Assembly (NCBI GenBank): GCA_024280885.1
Contig: JAJRPF010000020.1
Coordinates: 169,163 to 233,162, forward strand
Direction of reading: 5' to 3'
Source: Planctomycetota bacterium
GTDB taxonomy: Bacteria; Planctomycetota; JAJSAM01; JAJVHW01
Length of the DNA: 64,000 nucleotides
A model generated the notes under the pieces. That model made no database searches. It saw nothing but the letters and a program-made list of their open reading frames with translations, and was not told the origin of the DNA. Positions within the stretch are counted from its first letter, which is position 1; the number at the start of each line of letters is the position of its first letter. A program made the translations under genes and the position numbers. This document shows positions 11,601 through 20,424 of the stretch, in pieces.

Positions 11601-12330
11601 TCTTCAGGAACGACATGAGGCCGGATGAGCGCCCGCCGCCGGAGAGCGGCTCGTTCGCAGCGCGGATGCGCGAGAAGTTCGTGCCGGTTCCCGAACCGTA
11701 CTTGAAGAGGCGCGCCTCGCGCGTCCACAGATCCATGATGCCGCCCTCGCCCACGAGGTCGTCGCTCACGGACTGGATGAAGCAGGCATGTGGCTGCGGT
11801 CGGCCATAGGCGGACTCGGCCTTCTTGAGCTCGCCGGTGGTCTCGTCAACATACGAGTGTCCCTGCGGCGGGCCCTCGATGCCGTACGACCAGTTGAGGC
11901 CCGTGTTGAACCACTGCGGGGAGTTGGGTGCGCAGATCTGCTTGGCGAGCATGAACTGCAATTCGGCCTGGAATGTGTCGGCGTCGGCCGCACTGTCGAA
12001 GTATCCGGCCTTCTCGCCCCAATGGCGCCAGCATCCGGCCAAGCGCAGGAAGACCTGCCGACTGTCGGTCTCGCCGCCCAAAACCGTCTTGCCGTCGGCG
12101 TCGGTGATCGGATTGCCGTCAGCGTCGGACTGCGGCACGCCCGCCTTGCGGAAGTATTTTTGCGCAATGATATCGGTCGCCACTTGCGACCAGTGCTCAG
12201 GGACATCGATGCCCTCGAGCTTGAAGACCGTCGACCCGTCCGGGTTCTTGATCTCGGATGTCCGCTTGATGAACTCCAGGCCCGCGTATGCGTTCTCGCC
12301 TGCCTTCGTGAACCGCCGCTCGATCTTCAC
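8635..12330 (-). CDS. nrdJ: Adenosylcobalamin-dependent (class II) ribonucleotide reductase NrdJ
   Basis: A 1231-aa enzyme that reduces ribonucleotides without oxygen using adenosylcobalamin. Family motifs are [20 protein letters not shown] (active-site region), [19 protein letters not shown] and [11 protein letters not shown]-terminal cysteine-rich, zinc-ribbon-like end reads [20 protein letters not shown]. It belongs to the long NrdJ group. The start is taken as GTG at 12330 ([11 protein letters not shown]), with AGGAGG six bases upstream; the frame stays open to 12825 but that part is low-complexity Arg/Gly-rich sequence. Regulation is probably by NrdR (paired boxes at 12807-12853). The adenosyltransferase downstream supplies its cofactor. 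Confidence 0.95.
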   Translation of the reverse strand: MKIERRFTKAGENAYAGLEFIKRTSEIKNPDGSTVFKLEGIDVPEHWSQVATDIIAQKYFRKAGVPQSDADGNPITDADGKTVLGGETDSRQVFLRLAGCWRHWGEKAGYFDSAADADTFQAELQFMLAKQICAPNSPQWFNTGLNWSYGIEGPPQGHSYVDETTGELKKAESAYGRPQPHACFIQSVSDDLVGEGGIMDLWTREARLFKYGSGTGTNFSRIRAANEPLSGGGRSSGLMSFLKIGDRAAGAIKSGGTTRRAAKMVCLDLDHPDITEFVSWKVHEEEKVAALVAGSKHCKDRLNAIVSASDVEQADGTVERITIPSKNAALRTAIRAARKSLVPERYIQRALQLADQGWTVYPFTDYDTDWDGEAYATVAGQNSNNSVRIPNAFFETLDKGGDWHLRRRTDGATAKTIPAAELYDQIAYAAWAYADPGVQYDGTINEWHTCPADGRINASNPCSEYMFLDDTACNLASINLVTMMNDDGSFDIDGYRHAIRIWTIVLEISVMMAMYPSETIAKLSYEYRTLGLGYANLGTLLMRSGIPYASDEGYAICGALTAILCGESYATSAEMAGELGPFPNFERNRDDMLRVIRNHRRAAYNAGPSEYEGLTVAPTGIDDKLCPADLLAAGRQAWDRALALGEQHGYRNAQTTVLAPTGTIGLVMDCDTTGIEPDFALVKYKKLAGGGYFKIINQSLPFALSNLGYTAAQIAEIERYVLGAKTLVDSPVIGHDVLTAKGFTPKELAAIEGQLDGAFDISFVFNKWTLGEDFCTSVLGFTAEELDQPGFDLLRKLGFSKADVDAANDYCAGSMTIEGAPHMKDEHLPVFDCANRCGRKGVRYIPYEAHIYMMAAAQPFLSGAISKTINMPSDASLDDVKRAYRLSWDSMLKAVALYRDGSKLSQPLNVASDDDSEDDAEQDAALESTPSQVEQVQAVARAAAETVKERVVVRYLNERRKLPFRRQGYTQKAVIAGHKIYVRTGEYEDGELGEIFLDMAKEGAAFRSLMNSFAIAISLGLQHGVPLQEYVDAFVFTRFEPNGMVQGHDTVKMCTSIIDYVFRDLAINYLGRTDLCQVQPNDLKGGTVAPTEADDTPLFGSDSGNKSGNGAGSGGAHGATPVRGAPENRLRSGIGTVDPALLEGTSSNGSGSSGMTTGTTVVSRTVKATAVTAAVSQTTLQAGRLTLSDAISQARLKGFEGDPCPDCGQFMLVRNGTCLKCVGCGATTGCS

Positions 12331-12806
12331 TCCGCCCCTCCTGCATGGCCCGATCCGTCGCGAGTCGCCGATCCGTTGCGCGTCGTCGCCGTCGCCGCCG
12401 TTACTCGTCGCCGTTACTCGTCGCCGTTTCGTGCCGTTCCTGTCGTTTGCCCGTCGTTGTCCCGCCCCGGCCCGATCGTGCCCGTGCTCGATCGTGCCCC
12501 TGTTCCGTCTCACCGCAGCCCGGCCCGATCCACGCCAACCCAGCCGATCAACCCAGCTCAGCGATCCAGTCCAACCCGGCCGCCAGGACCCCCGTGGGAG
12601 TTCCGTCGCGCGACCACAGCGATCTGCGTGGTGGACCGTCCGAGAGCCTTGACCGATGGCGTGACTCCGGTCACGAAACTTCCGCGATCCGGGGCCGCCG
12701 TCTCGGCGTCGTTCTGACGCCATTCCCGGCTCTCTCAGGCCCTCGTTCGCGGATGTTCCGCGTGCGAGGCTGCGAGTGCGGCCGAGGTGGGCGCCAGCGC
12801 GATAGA
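12331..12806 (-). other. Long apparent leader or promoter region of nrdJ
   Basis: These roughly 475 nt lie between the nrdJ start and the NrdR boxes. They hold a short direct repeat (CGTTACTCGTCGC, twice near 12400) and the Crp-like palindrome at 12661-12674. No convincing gene or riboswitch is visible, and the open frame across it looks non-coding. Confidence 0.4.
12661..12674. promoter_or_regulatory. Crp/Fnr-type palindrome upstream of nrdJ
   Basis: GTGACTCCGGTCAC is a GTGAC-N4-GTCAC palindrome, extended to six pairs by a flanking C and G. It matches the sites upstream of ccmE and hemE. No convincing -10 lies at -41.5 or -61.5 spacing toward nrdJ, so its role here is less certain. Confidence 0.4.
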
Positions 12807-12853
12807 ACACCATATGTGGTGCCACTGTGTCAAGGAGGCACTAAATGTAGTTC
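12807..12853 (-). promoter_or_regulatory. Tandem NrdR boxes with a -35-like element upstream of nrdJ
   Basis: Two 16-bp boxes, ACACCATATGTGGTGC (12807-12822) and GCACTAAATGTAGTTC (12838-12853), fit the NrdR consensus acaCwATATaTwgtgt. Their centres are 31 bp apart, three helical turns, as in known NrdR operators. A TTGACA hexamer on the minus strand (12833-12828) lies between them, consistent with promoter overlap and repression. The boxes are about 480 nt from the nrdJ start codon. Confidence 0.75.
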
Positions 12854-13038
12854 TTCTGTCCCTCTGTCCGTCCGTCTCGGCGCCATTGCCGCGAGATTGC
12901 CGGCGAGCGCCCAGACCCCGCAAGAAACGTGAAGTTTCCGTTGGGCGAAGCAGTCTAGAGGTCCCTACGGACACGGAATTGGGCCCGCTCTCGCTCCTGC
13001 GTTCGGATGTGCTGAGAGGGTAGAATCTGAGCGATCAA

Positions 13039-13854
13039 ATGGAGACCTTCGCTCGAGCCCTGCAGGCCATTGTACCCGTCGCGTGGACCGCGACGGCGGC
13101 CGCGTACGTCGTCGCGTTCTACCGGCCGAGTGCGGTCGGCGAGCGGGCGTGTGCACGTCTGGCCGCTCTCGCGATCGCGTTCCACGTGGCGCTCTTTGCG
13201 GCGGTGGGGCTCGCCGGCCGGCCGATGGTCGCGTCTGCCGGTGGGGCGCTCGCGTCGATGGGCCTGGCCGTTGCGGGCGTACACCTCGTTCTGGAGCGAC
13301 GGATCGGGACGCGCTCCATCGGCGTGTTCCCGATCATGATCGCCGTCGTGCTGACTCTGGCGGCGGCGTCTGTCGACATGCTGCGTTGGCCAACCACTGA
13401 CGTTCCGCAGTGGAGCACCGGGTTGCACGTCCTCGGGGCCGTTCTGGCGTACTCCGGATTGCTGCTCGCAGCCGTCTACGGCGCGCTCTTCTTGGTGCAG
13501 CGAGACGCTCTGCGCAAACGGCGCTTCGGGCTCTTCTTCGAGCGTCTGCCCTCACTCGAACTCCTCGATCAATTCTCGTGGCATTCGCTTGTGGCCGCGG
13601 CGGTCTTCCTCACGTTCACGATCGGACTCGGGCATCGCGTGGGGCGGACTGATGGATTGGAGTTCCCCTACCACGATCCGAAGGTCTGGTTCACGAACCT
13701 GATCTGGCTCACCTGCGTCGTGCTCGTCGTCGGGCGCCGCGTCCGGCGTGTGCGGCCTGCGACCTCGGCGTGGGGCTGCGTCGTCCTCTTCACTCTCGCG
13801 CTCGGCAACATGCTGATCGTGGATCATTTCTCGCAGGTACACCCGACGTTCTGA
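13039..13854 (+). CDS. hemX: CcsA/HemX-family membrane protein preceding hemA
   Basis: A 271-aa protein with eight hydrophobic segments and conserved histidines (LHVLGAVLAYSG, FSWHSLVAAA, VDHFSQVHP) of the cytochrome c assembly (CcsA/HemX) superfamily. In Bacillus hemX follows hemA in the heme operon and modulates HemA level; here it comes first. A TAGAAT hexamer at 13021-13026 could give a leader of about 6 nt. Because a complete System I is present elsewhere, a HemX-like role is more likely than System II ligase activity. That is inference. Confidence 0.75.
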   Translation: METFARALQAIVPVAWTATAAAYVVAFYRPSAVGERACARLAALAIAFHVALFAAVGLAGRPMVASAGGALASMGLAVAGVHLVLERRIGTRSIGVFPIMIAVVLTLAAASVDMLRWPTTDVPQWSTGLHVLGAVLAYSGLLLAAVYGALFLVQRDALRKRRFGLFFERLPSLELLDQFSWHSLVAAAVFLTFTIGLGHRVGRTDGLEFPYHDPKVWFTNLIWLTCVVLVVGRRVRRVRPATSAWGCVVLFTLALGNMLIVDHFSQVHPTF

Positions 13855-13918
13855 CGCGCCTTCCTCTACAGCGCCGCTGCCCTCCGCAACTCCCACGCTC
13901 AACCCCACGCTCCACCTC

Positions 13919-15196
13919 ATGATGGAACTCGTCATCCTCGGCCTCTCGCACCACACCGCGCCGCTCGCGCTGCGCGAGAGCGTTGCGCTGTCGCCGTCCG
14001 AGGTGCCGACCGCGCTCGACCGGCTGACGTCGATGGGCGGCCTCGCCGAAGCGTGCGTGTTGTCCACGTGCAATCGCACCGAAGTCTACGGAAGACTCCT
14101 GCCCGGCGCGGATGCTGCGACGATGTTGGGGGCGCTTGAACCGGTGCGCGCCGGACTCGGCGACTCGTTGCGGCGGCATGGGTATCGATTGCGTGGCGAC
14201 TCGGCACTCGGACACCTTTTCCGCGTCGTCGCTGGGCTCGACTCGCTCGTCGTGGGCGAGCACCAGATCGCTGGCCAAATGAGTCGCGCGTACGGACTAG
14301 CTTGCTCCGCCGGGACGGCTGGCCCCTTGCTCCACAAAGCGTTCCCGCGCGCGCTACAGGTGGGGCGCCGCGTGCGCTCGGAGACCCAGCTCTCGCGCGG
14401 CATCGCCAGTGTCGCCGGGGCCGCGGTCGGGCTTGCGGGGCGCGTGTTTCGCGACCTCTCGACGTGTCGGATCGTGACGATCGGTGCGGGCGCGACCGTG
14501 GCGACGGCGCTGCGTGTTCTGCGTTCCAGTGGGGCGTCTGGGCCGTTGACGATCGTCAATCGCACGCTCGCGAAAGCGCAGGCCCTCGGCGCCGAGTTGG
14601 ATGGATCCGCGGCGCCGCTCGCGGACGTGGCGCGCCATGTGGCGGCGGCCGACATCGTGGTGGCGGCGACCGACGCGCAGGCGCACCTCGTGCGCGCTGC
14701 GGAGGTCGCTCCGCTTCTGCGGGGACGCCGTGATCGGCCGCTGCTCATTCTGGATCTTGGTGTCCCGCGCGATGTCGATCCGCTCTTGCGCGACGTGCGT
14801 GGCGTGTACTTGCACGATCTGGACGATCTCACTGCTATCGCGGAGCGCGGACGCCAGTCGCGGCTCGATGAGGTGCCGAAGGCCGAGGCGATCGTCGCGA
14901 CAGCCGTCACCGAATTCCGTCGGCGGACCGCAGATCTCCAGGCGAAACCCGCCATTCGCGCGTTGCTCGACGAACTCCTGAAGTTCCGGCGCGAGGCGAT
15001 CGAGGGCGACCGCGATCTATCACCGAGCGAACGTGTCGCGGCCGAGCGTGTGACCGGTCGCATGGTGGACAAGTTGTTGCGCCGCTTGGCGCCGCGCATG
15101 AAGGACGGCACCGTGGCACCGCGAGACTTGCTCTCGGTGTTCGGTGTGGAGTCGCCTTCGAACCCGGACGAGCAGTCCCCTGAAGGAGACCTCTGA
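13919..15196 (+). CDS. hemA: Glutamyl-tRNA reductase
   Basis: A 425-aa NADPH-dependent enzyme that commits glutamyl-tRNA to tetrapyrrole synthesis. The catalytic Cys is in LSTCNRTEVYG (about residue 47). Further motifs are GLDSLVVGEHQI, KAFPRALQVGRRVRSET, the NADPH fold (GAGATVA) and ILDLGVPRDVD. Two adjacent ATGs (13919, 13922) start the frame, with a weak ribosome-binding site. The hemC start overlaps its stop. Confidence 0.95.
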   Translation: MMELVILGLSHHTAPLALRESVALSPSEVPTALDRLTSMGGLAEACVLSTCNRTEVYGRLLPGADAATMLGALEPVRAGLGDSLRRHGYRLRGDSALGHLFRVVAGLDSLVVGEHQIAGQMSRAYGLACSAGTAGPLLHKAFPRALQVGRRVRSETQLSRGIASVAGAAVGLAGRVFRDLSTCRIVTIGAGATVATALRVLRSSGASGPLTIVNRTLAKAQALGAELDGSAAPLADVARHVAAADIVVAATDAQAHLVRAAEVAPLLRGRRDRPLLILDLGVPRDVDPLLRDVRGVYLHDLDDLTAIAERGRQSRLDEVPKAEAIVATAVTEFRRRTADLQAKPAIRALLDELLKFRREAIEGDRDLSPSERVAAERVTGRMVDKLLRRLAPRMKDGTVAPRDLLSVFGVESPSNPDEQSPEGDL

Positions 15197-16101
15197 TGGC
15201 GTTACGGATTGGCTCGCGTGGGAGTGCACTGGCACTCGCGCAGTCGCGGATGATGGCTGCCGAGATCGGCCGTGTCAGCGGCAAGGTCCCGGAGATCATC
15301 GTCGTGAAGACGATCGGCGACACCGACCAGACCACGCGACTCGCGTCGTTTGGCGGCGCCGGTGCGTTCACGATGCAGATCGACGTGCGTCAACGCGAAG
15401 GCGAGTTCGACATCTCGGTCCACAGCTTGAAGGATCTGCCGACGCAAGGGCGCGAGGGACTGCTGCTGATCGCCGTGCCAGAGCGCGCGCCGGTCGAGGA
15501 CTGTCTGATCAGCCGCTCCGGTCTGACGCTCGCGGAATTGCCTGCGGGCGCCGTTGTTGGCACGGGGAGCGAGCGGCGTCGCGCGCAACTGCGCCGCTCG
15601 CGACCCGACCTCAAGGTGACCGGTATCCGTGGGAACGTCGGCACCCGTCTGCGCAAGGTGCACGACGGCGAGATCGACGCCACGTTCCTGGCGCGTGCGG
15701 GCCTCGTGCGGCTTGGCCTGACCGACGCCATCACGGAGGTCCTCGATCCGGAGACGTTCGTGCCGGCCGCGGCGCAGGGGGCACTTGCGCTCGTGGTCCG
15801 CGAAGGAGCCGAGGCGGCGCTGGCTGCGGTGCGTGCGCTGGATCACGGGCCGACACATGCCGAAGTGGACGCCGAGCGCGCTGTGCTCTCGATGCTGGGC
15901 GGAGGGTGCCATCTCCCGATGGGCGTGCTGGCTCGGGCTGATGGCGATCGATTGACACTGCATGCCCGCGTGGTGGCGCCAGACGGCAAGCGCATGGTCG
16001 AGGAGCGCGGTACGGGGGCTCTGTCGGAAGCTGCTGCGCTCGGAGTTGACGTCGGGGAGCGACTGGTCGCCGGCGGCGCGCGAGAACTGCTGCCCGCGTG
16101 A
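15196..16101 (+). CDS. hemC: Porphobilinogen deaminase (hydroxymethylbilane synthase)
   Basis: A 301-aa enzyme polymerising four porphobilinogens into hydroxymethylbilane. Visible motifs are RIGSRGSALALAQS at the N-terminus, VHSLKDLPT, GTGSERRRAQL and RGNVGTRLRK. Domain 3 carries LGGGCHLPMG, whose Cys holds the dipyrromethane cofactor. The ATG shares a base with the hemA stop (TGATG), and the hemD GTG overlaps its stop, so the three are coupled. Confidence 0.95.
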   Translation: MALRIGSRGSALALAQSRMMAAEIGRVSGKVPEIIVVKTIGDTDQTTRLASFGGAGAFTMQIDVRQREGEFDISVHSLKDLPTQGREGLLLIAVPERAPVEDCLISRSGLTLAELPAGAVVGTGSERRRAQLRRSRPDLKVTGIRGNVGTRLRKVHDGEIDATFLARAGLVRLGLTDAITEVLDPETFVPAAAQGALALVVREGAEAALAAVRALDHGPTHAEVDAERAVLSMLGGGCHLPMGVLARADGDRLTLHARVVAPDGKRMVEERGTGALSEAAALGVDVGERLVAGGARELLPA

Positions 16102-16856
16102 GCCCTTCCGGCGCTGCCGCTGCCCCGCGCGTCGCGCTCGTGAAGAGCGCGGGGCGCGCCGATGCGTTCGGTCGCGCTCTCCGCGAGGCGGGCTTTGTTC
16201 CTGTTCTTGTCTCGCCGTTTCAGCGCGAAGTGATCACGGACGGCGAACGCGAATTCACAGACGCGCTGGCGTTCGCGGTCGGTCTGACGGACTTGGCAGC
16301 GAGCGGCGGCGCGGGGCCGACGACGTGGGTGGCCGTGACCTCCGCCCAGGCGTTGCCCGCTCTTGAGGCGGCGGGGCATTTCCTGCGCGGTGTGCGGATC
16401 GCAGCCGTGGGCGGCGGGACGGCGATGTCGTTGAATGCCGCCGGGCTGCCCGCCGGTGTGGTGGGGGATGCGGGCGGCGCTGCGCTGGGGCTTGCGATGC
16501 TGCGCGCAGGGCTCCGGCCCGGTTCGGTCGTGTTTCATCCATGCAACGAGGATGCGCGGCCCGAATTCGCGCGCGTTCTGACCGAGGCGGGCGTGGACGT
16601 GCGCGCGATCCCGGTCTATCGCATGATCCCGGACGTGGTCGGCGAACGCTCGGCTGTCGGTGCGTTTCATGCCGTCGTTGTGGCGAGTCCGCGGTTGGCG
16701 CAGCGCGCGATGGAGCTCTTCCCGGCCCGCCCCCCGGTAGTCGCGGTGGGGCGGACGACAGCTGCTGCATTGCGCGATCGCGGCTGGCCCCCGGTCGCCG
16801 TCGCGGCGAGTCCGTCACCGGTCGATGTCGCGGCCGCCGTGTCGAGCATCAGGTAG
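16098..16856 (+). CDS. hemD: Uroporphyrinogen-III synthase
   Basis: A 252-aa enzyme that cyclises hydroxymethylbilane with ring-D inversion. The family is poorly conserved. The two-lobe pattern is visible in TTWVAVTSAQALPAL, VRIAAVGGGTA, VRAIPVYRMIPD and VVVASPRLAQRAMELF followed by VVAVGRTTAAALRDRGW. GTG start by overlap with hemC. The last 17 bases of the gene region (16841-16857) are repeated with a 2-base insertion just after it (16858-16876). Confidence 0.88.
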   Translation: MSPSGAAAAPRVALVKSAGRADAFGRALREAGFVPVLVSPFQREVITDGEREFTDALAFAVGLTDLAASGGAGPTTWVAVTSAQALPALEAAGHFLRGVRIAAVGGGTAMSLNAAGLPAGVVGDAGGAALGLAMLRAGLRPGSVVFHPCNEDARPEFARVLTEAGVDVRAIPVYRMIPDVVGERSAVGAFHAVVVASPRLAQRAMELFPARPPVVAVGRTTAAALRDRGWPPVAVAASPSPVDVAAAVSSIR

Positions 16857-16919
16857 CGTCGAGCATCAGAGGTAGCCGAACGTCGAAGTCGAGCCCGAAG
16901 AGCACGAAGGAGAGCTGAG

Positions 16920-17906
16920 ATGTCGTTCCCCATCGATCGTCCGCGTCGCCTGCGGCGGACGGAGTCCGTGCGCCGTCTCGTACGGGAGACCGACGTACTC
17001 CCGCGGCACCTGATCCAACCGCTCTTCGTCGAAGAGGGGAGCGGGATCAAGTCGCCGATCAGCACATTGGCGGGCCAGTTCCGATGGTCGCCCGACACGG
17101 TGGGCGGCGTTGCGCGCGAGTGCGCAGAACTCGGTCTTCCCGCTGTGCTGCTCTTCGGTATTCCTGCCAAGAAGGACGCGCTCGGCAGCGAGGCTTGGAA
17201 TGCCGACGGAGTCGTGCAGCAGGCCGTGCGGGCTATCCGCGATGCCGCGCCAGGGCTTGTCATCATGTGCGATCTCTGTGCGTGCGAGTACACGTCCCAC
17301 GGTCAGTGCGGTGTCTTCGAGGGCGGTGAAGTCCAGAACGATCCAACGCTCGAGCTCTACGCGAAGACGGCGCTCTCGTACGCCGAGGCGGGTGCCGACT
17401 TCGTCGCGCCGAGTGGGATGATGGACGGCACGGTCGGTGCGTTGCGGGCAGCGCTCGATGACGCGGGGCACGCGTCCGTGGCGATCCTCTCGTACGCCGT
17501 GAAGTACGCGTCGGCGTTCTACGGCCCGTTCCGCGAGGCCGCCGACAGCGCGCCGCAAGAGGGCGATCGGCGGGGCTATCAGATGGACCCCGGCAACGCG
17601 CGTGAGGGATTGCGTGAGGCGGCCCTCGACGAGTTGGAGGGGGCCGACATCTTGATGGTGAAGCCTGCCGGTCCCTACCTCGACGTGATCACGCGTCTGC
17701 GCGAGCGCACCGACCTTCCACTCGCCGCCTATCAGGTGAGTGGTGAGTACGCGTCGATCATGCACGCCGGTGCGGCCGGGTTGCTCGACGGCGATGCGGC
17801 CATGCTCGAAGCGGTGCGCGGGATCCGGCGTGCCGGCGCCGACATCGTCGTGACGTACGCCGCGCTCGATCTCGCGCGCCGCTATCGCGATCACGGAACG
17901 CTCTGA
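16920..17906 (+). CDS. hemB: Porphobilinogen synthase (delta-aminolevulinic acid dehydratase)
   Basis: A 328-aa enzyme condensing two aminolevulinates. The Schiff-base lysines are in SYAVKYASAFYGPFR and DILMVKPAGPYLD. The metal site is cysteine-rich (CDLCACEYTSHGQCG), which marks the zinc-dependent class rather than the magnesium/aspartate class. A good GGAGAGCTGAG ribosome-binding region precedes the ATG. Confidence 0.95.
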   Translation: MSFPIDRPRRLRRTESVRRLVRETDVLPRHLIQPLFVEEGSGIKSPISTLAGQFRWSPDTVGGVARECAELGLPAVLLFGIPAKKDALGSEAWNADGVVQQAVRAIRDAAPGLVIMCDLCACEYTSHGQCGVFEGGEVQNDPTLELYAKTALSYAEAGADFVAPSGMMDGTVGALRAALDDAGHASVAILSYAVKYASAFYGPFREAADSAPQEGDRRGYQMDPGNAREGLREAALDELEGADILMVKPAGPYLDVITRLRERTDLPLAAYQVSGEYASIMHAGAAGLLDGDAAMLEAVRGIRRAGADIVVTYAALDLARRYRDHGTL

Positions 17907-17950
17907 GACGCTGCGCTGCGCGGAGCCACGACCACTATTCGGAGAATCAG

Positions 17951-19261
17951 ATGAGCCGCAATGAGTCCCTCTTCGCCGCCGCCCGAGAAGTCCTGCCCGG
18001 CGGAGTGTCTTCGCCCGTGCGCGCGTACCAGTCGGTGGGCGGCACGCCGCTCACGATCCGCAGCGGCAAAGGCGCGCTGGTCAAGGACGCCGATGGTCGG
18101 ACCTATGTGGACATGGTCTGCGGCTGGGGCGCGCAGATCCTCGGGCACGCCGACGAGCGCGTGGTCGCGGCGCTGCGCCGTCGCGCCGGGCGTGGCACGG
18201 TCTTCGGAGCTCCGGCGATCGAAGAGACGCAGCTCGCGCGACTGATCCTACCGGCACTCCCTGGACACGATCGCGTGCGCTTCGTGAACAGCGGTACCGA
18301 GGCGACCATGTCGGCGTTGCGACTGGCGCGCGCGGCGACCGGGCGCGATCTGATCGTCAAGTTCGCGGGTTGCTATCACGGTCACTCCGATGCGCTGCTC
18401 TCCTCGGCCGACTCCGGGGCCTTGACACTCGGCACGCCCGACTCGCCCGGCGTGCCCGCGGCGTGGGCGGCGACGACTCTGACGGCGACCTACAACGATC
18501 TCGAATCCGTGCGCGCGCTCTTCGCCGCGCACGAGGATCGCATCGCAGCCGTGATCGTCGAACCGGTCGTTGGGAACATGGGCTGCATCCCGCCGCGGGA
18601 CGGCTTCTTGCAGGGCCTGCGCGAGATCACGCGGGCGAGCGGCGCATTGCTCGTGATCGACGAGGTGATGACCGGCTTCCGCGTCGCGTGGGGCGGCGCG
18701 CAGGTGCGCTTTGGCGTGCAGCCGGATCTGACGTGCCTTGGCAAGGTGATCGGCGGCGGAATGCCGGTCGGCGCGTACGCAGGGCCCGCGCAGTTGATGG
18801 ATCAGGTCGCACCGGCGGGCCCCGTCTATCAGGCGGGAACGCTCTCGGGCAATCCGATCTCGATGGTCGCCGGGATCGCGACCCTGCGTCGGATGCGCGC
18901 GCCGGATGCGTACGCGCAACTCGAGCAAAGGGCGGCAGCCATCGAAGAGGTTCTGTCGTCGGCGGCGCGCGCTGCCGGAGTCCCGATCCGCATCCAGCGC
19001 GTCGGCGCAATGCTGACCGTCTTCTTCACCGAGAGCGACGCCGCCTCCAGCGAGCCGATCTGCAACCTCGAGCAGGTCACCGCGACGCGACTCGATCGTT
19101 TCGGTACCTGGCACTTGGCCCTGCGCGAGCATGGTGTCTCGTGGCCGCCTTCAGGCTACGAGGCCGCGTTCCTCACTCTCGCACACGACGGAGAGGTCGT
19201 CACCCGTCTCGCGACGGCCGCCAAGGCGGCGTTCGAGGCCGTCGCCGCCTCCGGCGCCTGA
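17951..19261 (+). CDS. hemL: Glutamate-1-semialdehyde 2,1-aminomutase
   Basis: A 436-aa PLP enzyme making 5-aminolevulinate. Motifs are PGGVSSPVRAYQ at the N-terminus, FVNSGTEATMSALRLARA, FAGCYHGHSDALL, VIDEVMTGFR and the PLP lysine in CLGKVIGGGMPVGAY. It closes the hemX-A-C-D-B-L cluster. Its last 26 bp are repeated about 2.2 kb downstream (21435-21460), flanking a two-gene insert. Confidence 0.95.
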   Translation: MSRNESLFAAAREVLPGGVSSPVRAYQSVGGTPLTIRSGKGALVKDADGRTYVDMVCGWGAQILGHADERVVAALRRRAGRGTVFGAPAIEETQLARLILPALPGHDRVRFVNSGTEATMSALRLARAATGRDLIVKFAGCYHGHSDALLSSADSGALTLGTPDSPGVPAAWAATTLTATYNDLESVRALFAAHEDRIAAVIVEPVVGNMGCIPPRDGFLQGLREITRASGALLVIDEVMTGFRVAWGGAQVRFGVQPDLTCLGKVIGGGMPVGAYAGPAQLMDQVAPAGPVYQAGTLSGNPISMVAGIATLRRMRAPDAYAQLEQRAAAIEEVLSSAARAAGVPIRIQRVGAMLTVFFTESDAASSEPICNLEQVTATRLDRFGTWHLALREHGVSWPPSGYEAAFLTLAHDGEVVTRLATAAKAAFEAVAASGA

Positions 19262-19263
19262 TC
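19238..19263. repeat. Left copy of direct repeat at the hemL 3' end (attL-like)
   Basis: The segment gccgtcgccgcctccggcg plus a TGATC tail recurs at 21435-21460 with 24 of 26 identical bases, and GGCGTTC is shared just upstream of both. Both copies encode a C-terminus of the form AF-x-AVAASG followed by a stop. This is what remains when an element integrates into the 3' end of a gene. Confidence 0.5.
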
Positions 19264-20091
19264 CCGATAGTGTATCGCTTGTTGGGAGGGAGACTGCCAA
19301 GGGGGCGGAAACTGCCAACGGGTCCTAAAGGGAATTGGGATAGCCCGACTGCGGGAACCCCCGCAAGGGGGATCGGCTCGACCAGGGCATGTTCGCACGC
19401 CGGGAAGTCCCGAGGAGCGACCACACTTCAACGTCTGGGACTTCTCGCGGGGGAAGCGGAAACGTGGCGGCGTCAGCGGGGCCGTTTCTGACGTTGTGAT
19501 CGACGATCACGCCCTCGCATCGCCGTTCATCGGATGATGACGAATCAGCCGCCTCGCCAACATCAAGATCAGAGTTCGGCCGCCGCTCTGGATCCGGCCA
19601 GAAGAGAGCCCCCAGGGCTCGGATCGTACGCGGGCGTCGGCGGCCCACGTAGCCTCGCGTTGCAACGTCGCCGCTCCGCCGGGACCGGGGACGGCGAGGC
19701 GGCTTCCCGAGGTCGCCGGAGACGCTGCTCGGTCCCCGTCGAGCGGCGGACCGAGGGCGTTAGCTACTCTCCGAGCCAGCTAGACCGCCCTCGCCGGGTA
19801 CCATCCCGTTTCGGCGTCCGCACTCGTCCTCTTCAGCGCGCGGACACCGTGCATCTGCCGCCGCTGGCGCGGCCGTGAGACGCGTCGCAGGGGGACGGCG
19901 CGGCGCAGAGTGTCACGGGGCGGGCGATCGACTTCGTGGCGCGAGCCTGGCACTTCGCATAGCGTTCAGACCGAAAAATTGAGCCTGGCACCGTATTTCA
20001 TAGGTGGAAGTCGCACGTCGTCGGCAGCCTCCCCATTGACACGCGGTTCTCCGGCGCGAAGAGGGCCCCCCGCGGGTACACTAGCGATCCA
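19262..20091. other. Intergenic region of the hemL-adjacent insert; no gene seen
   Basis: No credible gene on either strand. It contains a CCCCC-GCAA-GGGGG hairpin (19358-19371), an inverted repeat of GGAAACG/CGTTTCC type (about 19459-19494), and two copies of GAGCCTGGCAC (19943 and 19981) just before the first gene of the insert. Confidence 0.4.
19943..19991 (+). repeat. Two copies of the dispersed motif GAGCCTGGCAC
   Basis: GAGCCTGGCAC occurs at 19943-19953 and 19981-19991, 38 bp apart. Further intergenic copies lie at 50876-50886 (+), and 10-base matches at 26689-26698 (-) and 63960-63969 (-). The 19981 and 50876 copies also share flanking AATT and GT. These could be short REP-like elements. 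Confidence 0.4.
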
Positions 20092-20418
20092 ATGGACGTT
20101 GTGCGCCTCGCCAGGGATCGAGACAAGACCGGCCTATGGCCGCTGGGTCAAGAGGGCGGCCAGTGGGCGACTACCGCTGAAGAGGCGTCGCACTACTTCA
20201 GTGTTCCGGTCAGGGGCCGTCGATTGATTATGGGGTCCGATGCATATCGAGCAGCAGCTCGGACCGCGCTGCCGAAAGGCCAGCAGCCCTTCTACCCGTT
20301 CATGTGGAGTCGCAAGATCCACGTCCCATCTGGCACGAAGAAACAGGCCGGGTTAGCTGAGGCGGAGTTCGGCATGCCGGGCGGCGCCGTTGAGTACAAG
20401 TTCTTAGATCCGAGGTAG
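20092..20418 (+). CDS. Small unrecognised protein, possibly a detached toxin-like domain
   Basis: A 108-aa soluble protein from an ATG with no clear ribosome-binding site. The reading frame is open upstream to 19963, so it may be the end of a truncated gene. The C-terminal part (VPSGT, then AEFGMPGGAVEYKFLD) resembles the end of NAD-glycohydrolase/ADP-ribosyl-type polymorphic toxins, where FGxPGGGxxY is typical. This is a weak similarity judged by eye. It is followed 6 nt later by another unknown gene that could be its immunity partner. Confidence 0.5.
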   Translation: MDVVRLARDRDKTGLWPLGQEGGQWATTAEEASHYFSVPVRGRRLIMGSDAYRAAARTALPKGQQPFYPFMWSRKIHVPSGTKKQAGLAEAEFGMPGGAVEYKFLDPR

Positions 20419-20424
20419 TCGCAG

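Noticed and set aside
12331..12825. N-terminal extension of nrdJ in the same open frame
   Set aside because: The extension is low-complexity, while GTG at 12330 has an excellent AGGAGG at 6-base spacing and begins exactly where family similarity starts. NrdR boxes overlap the upstream end.
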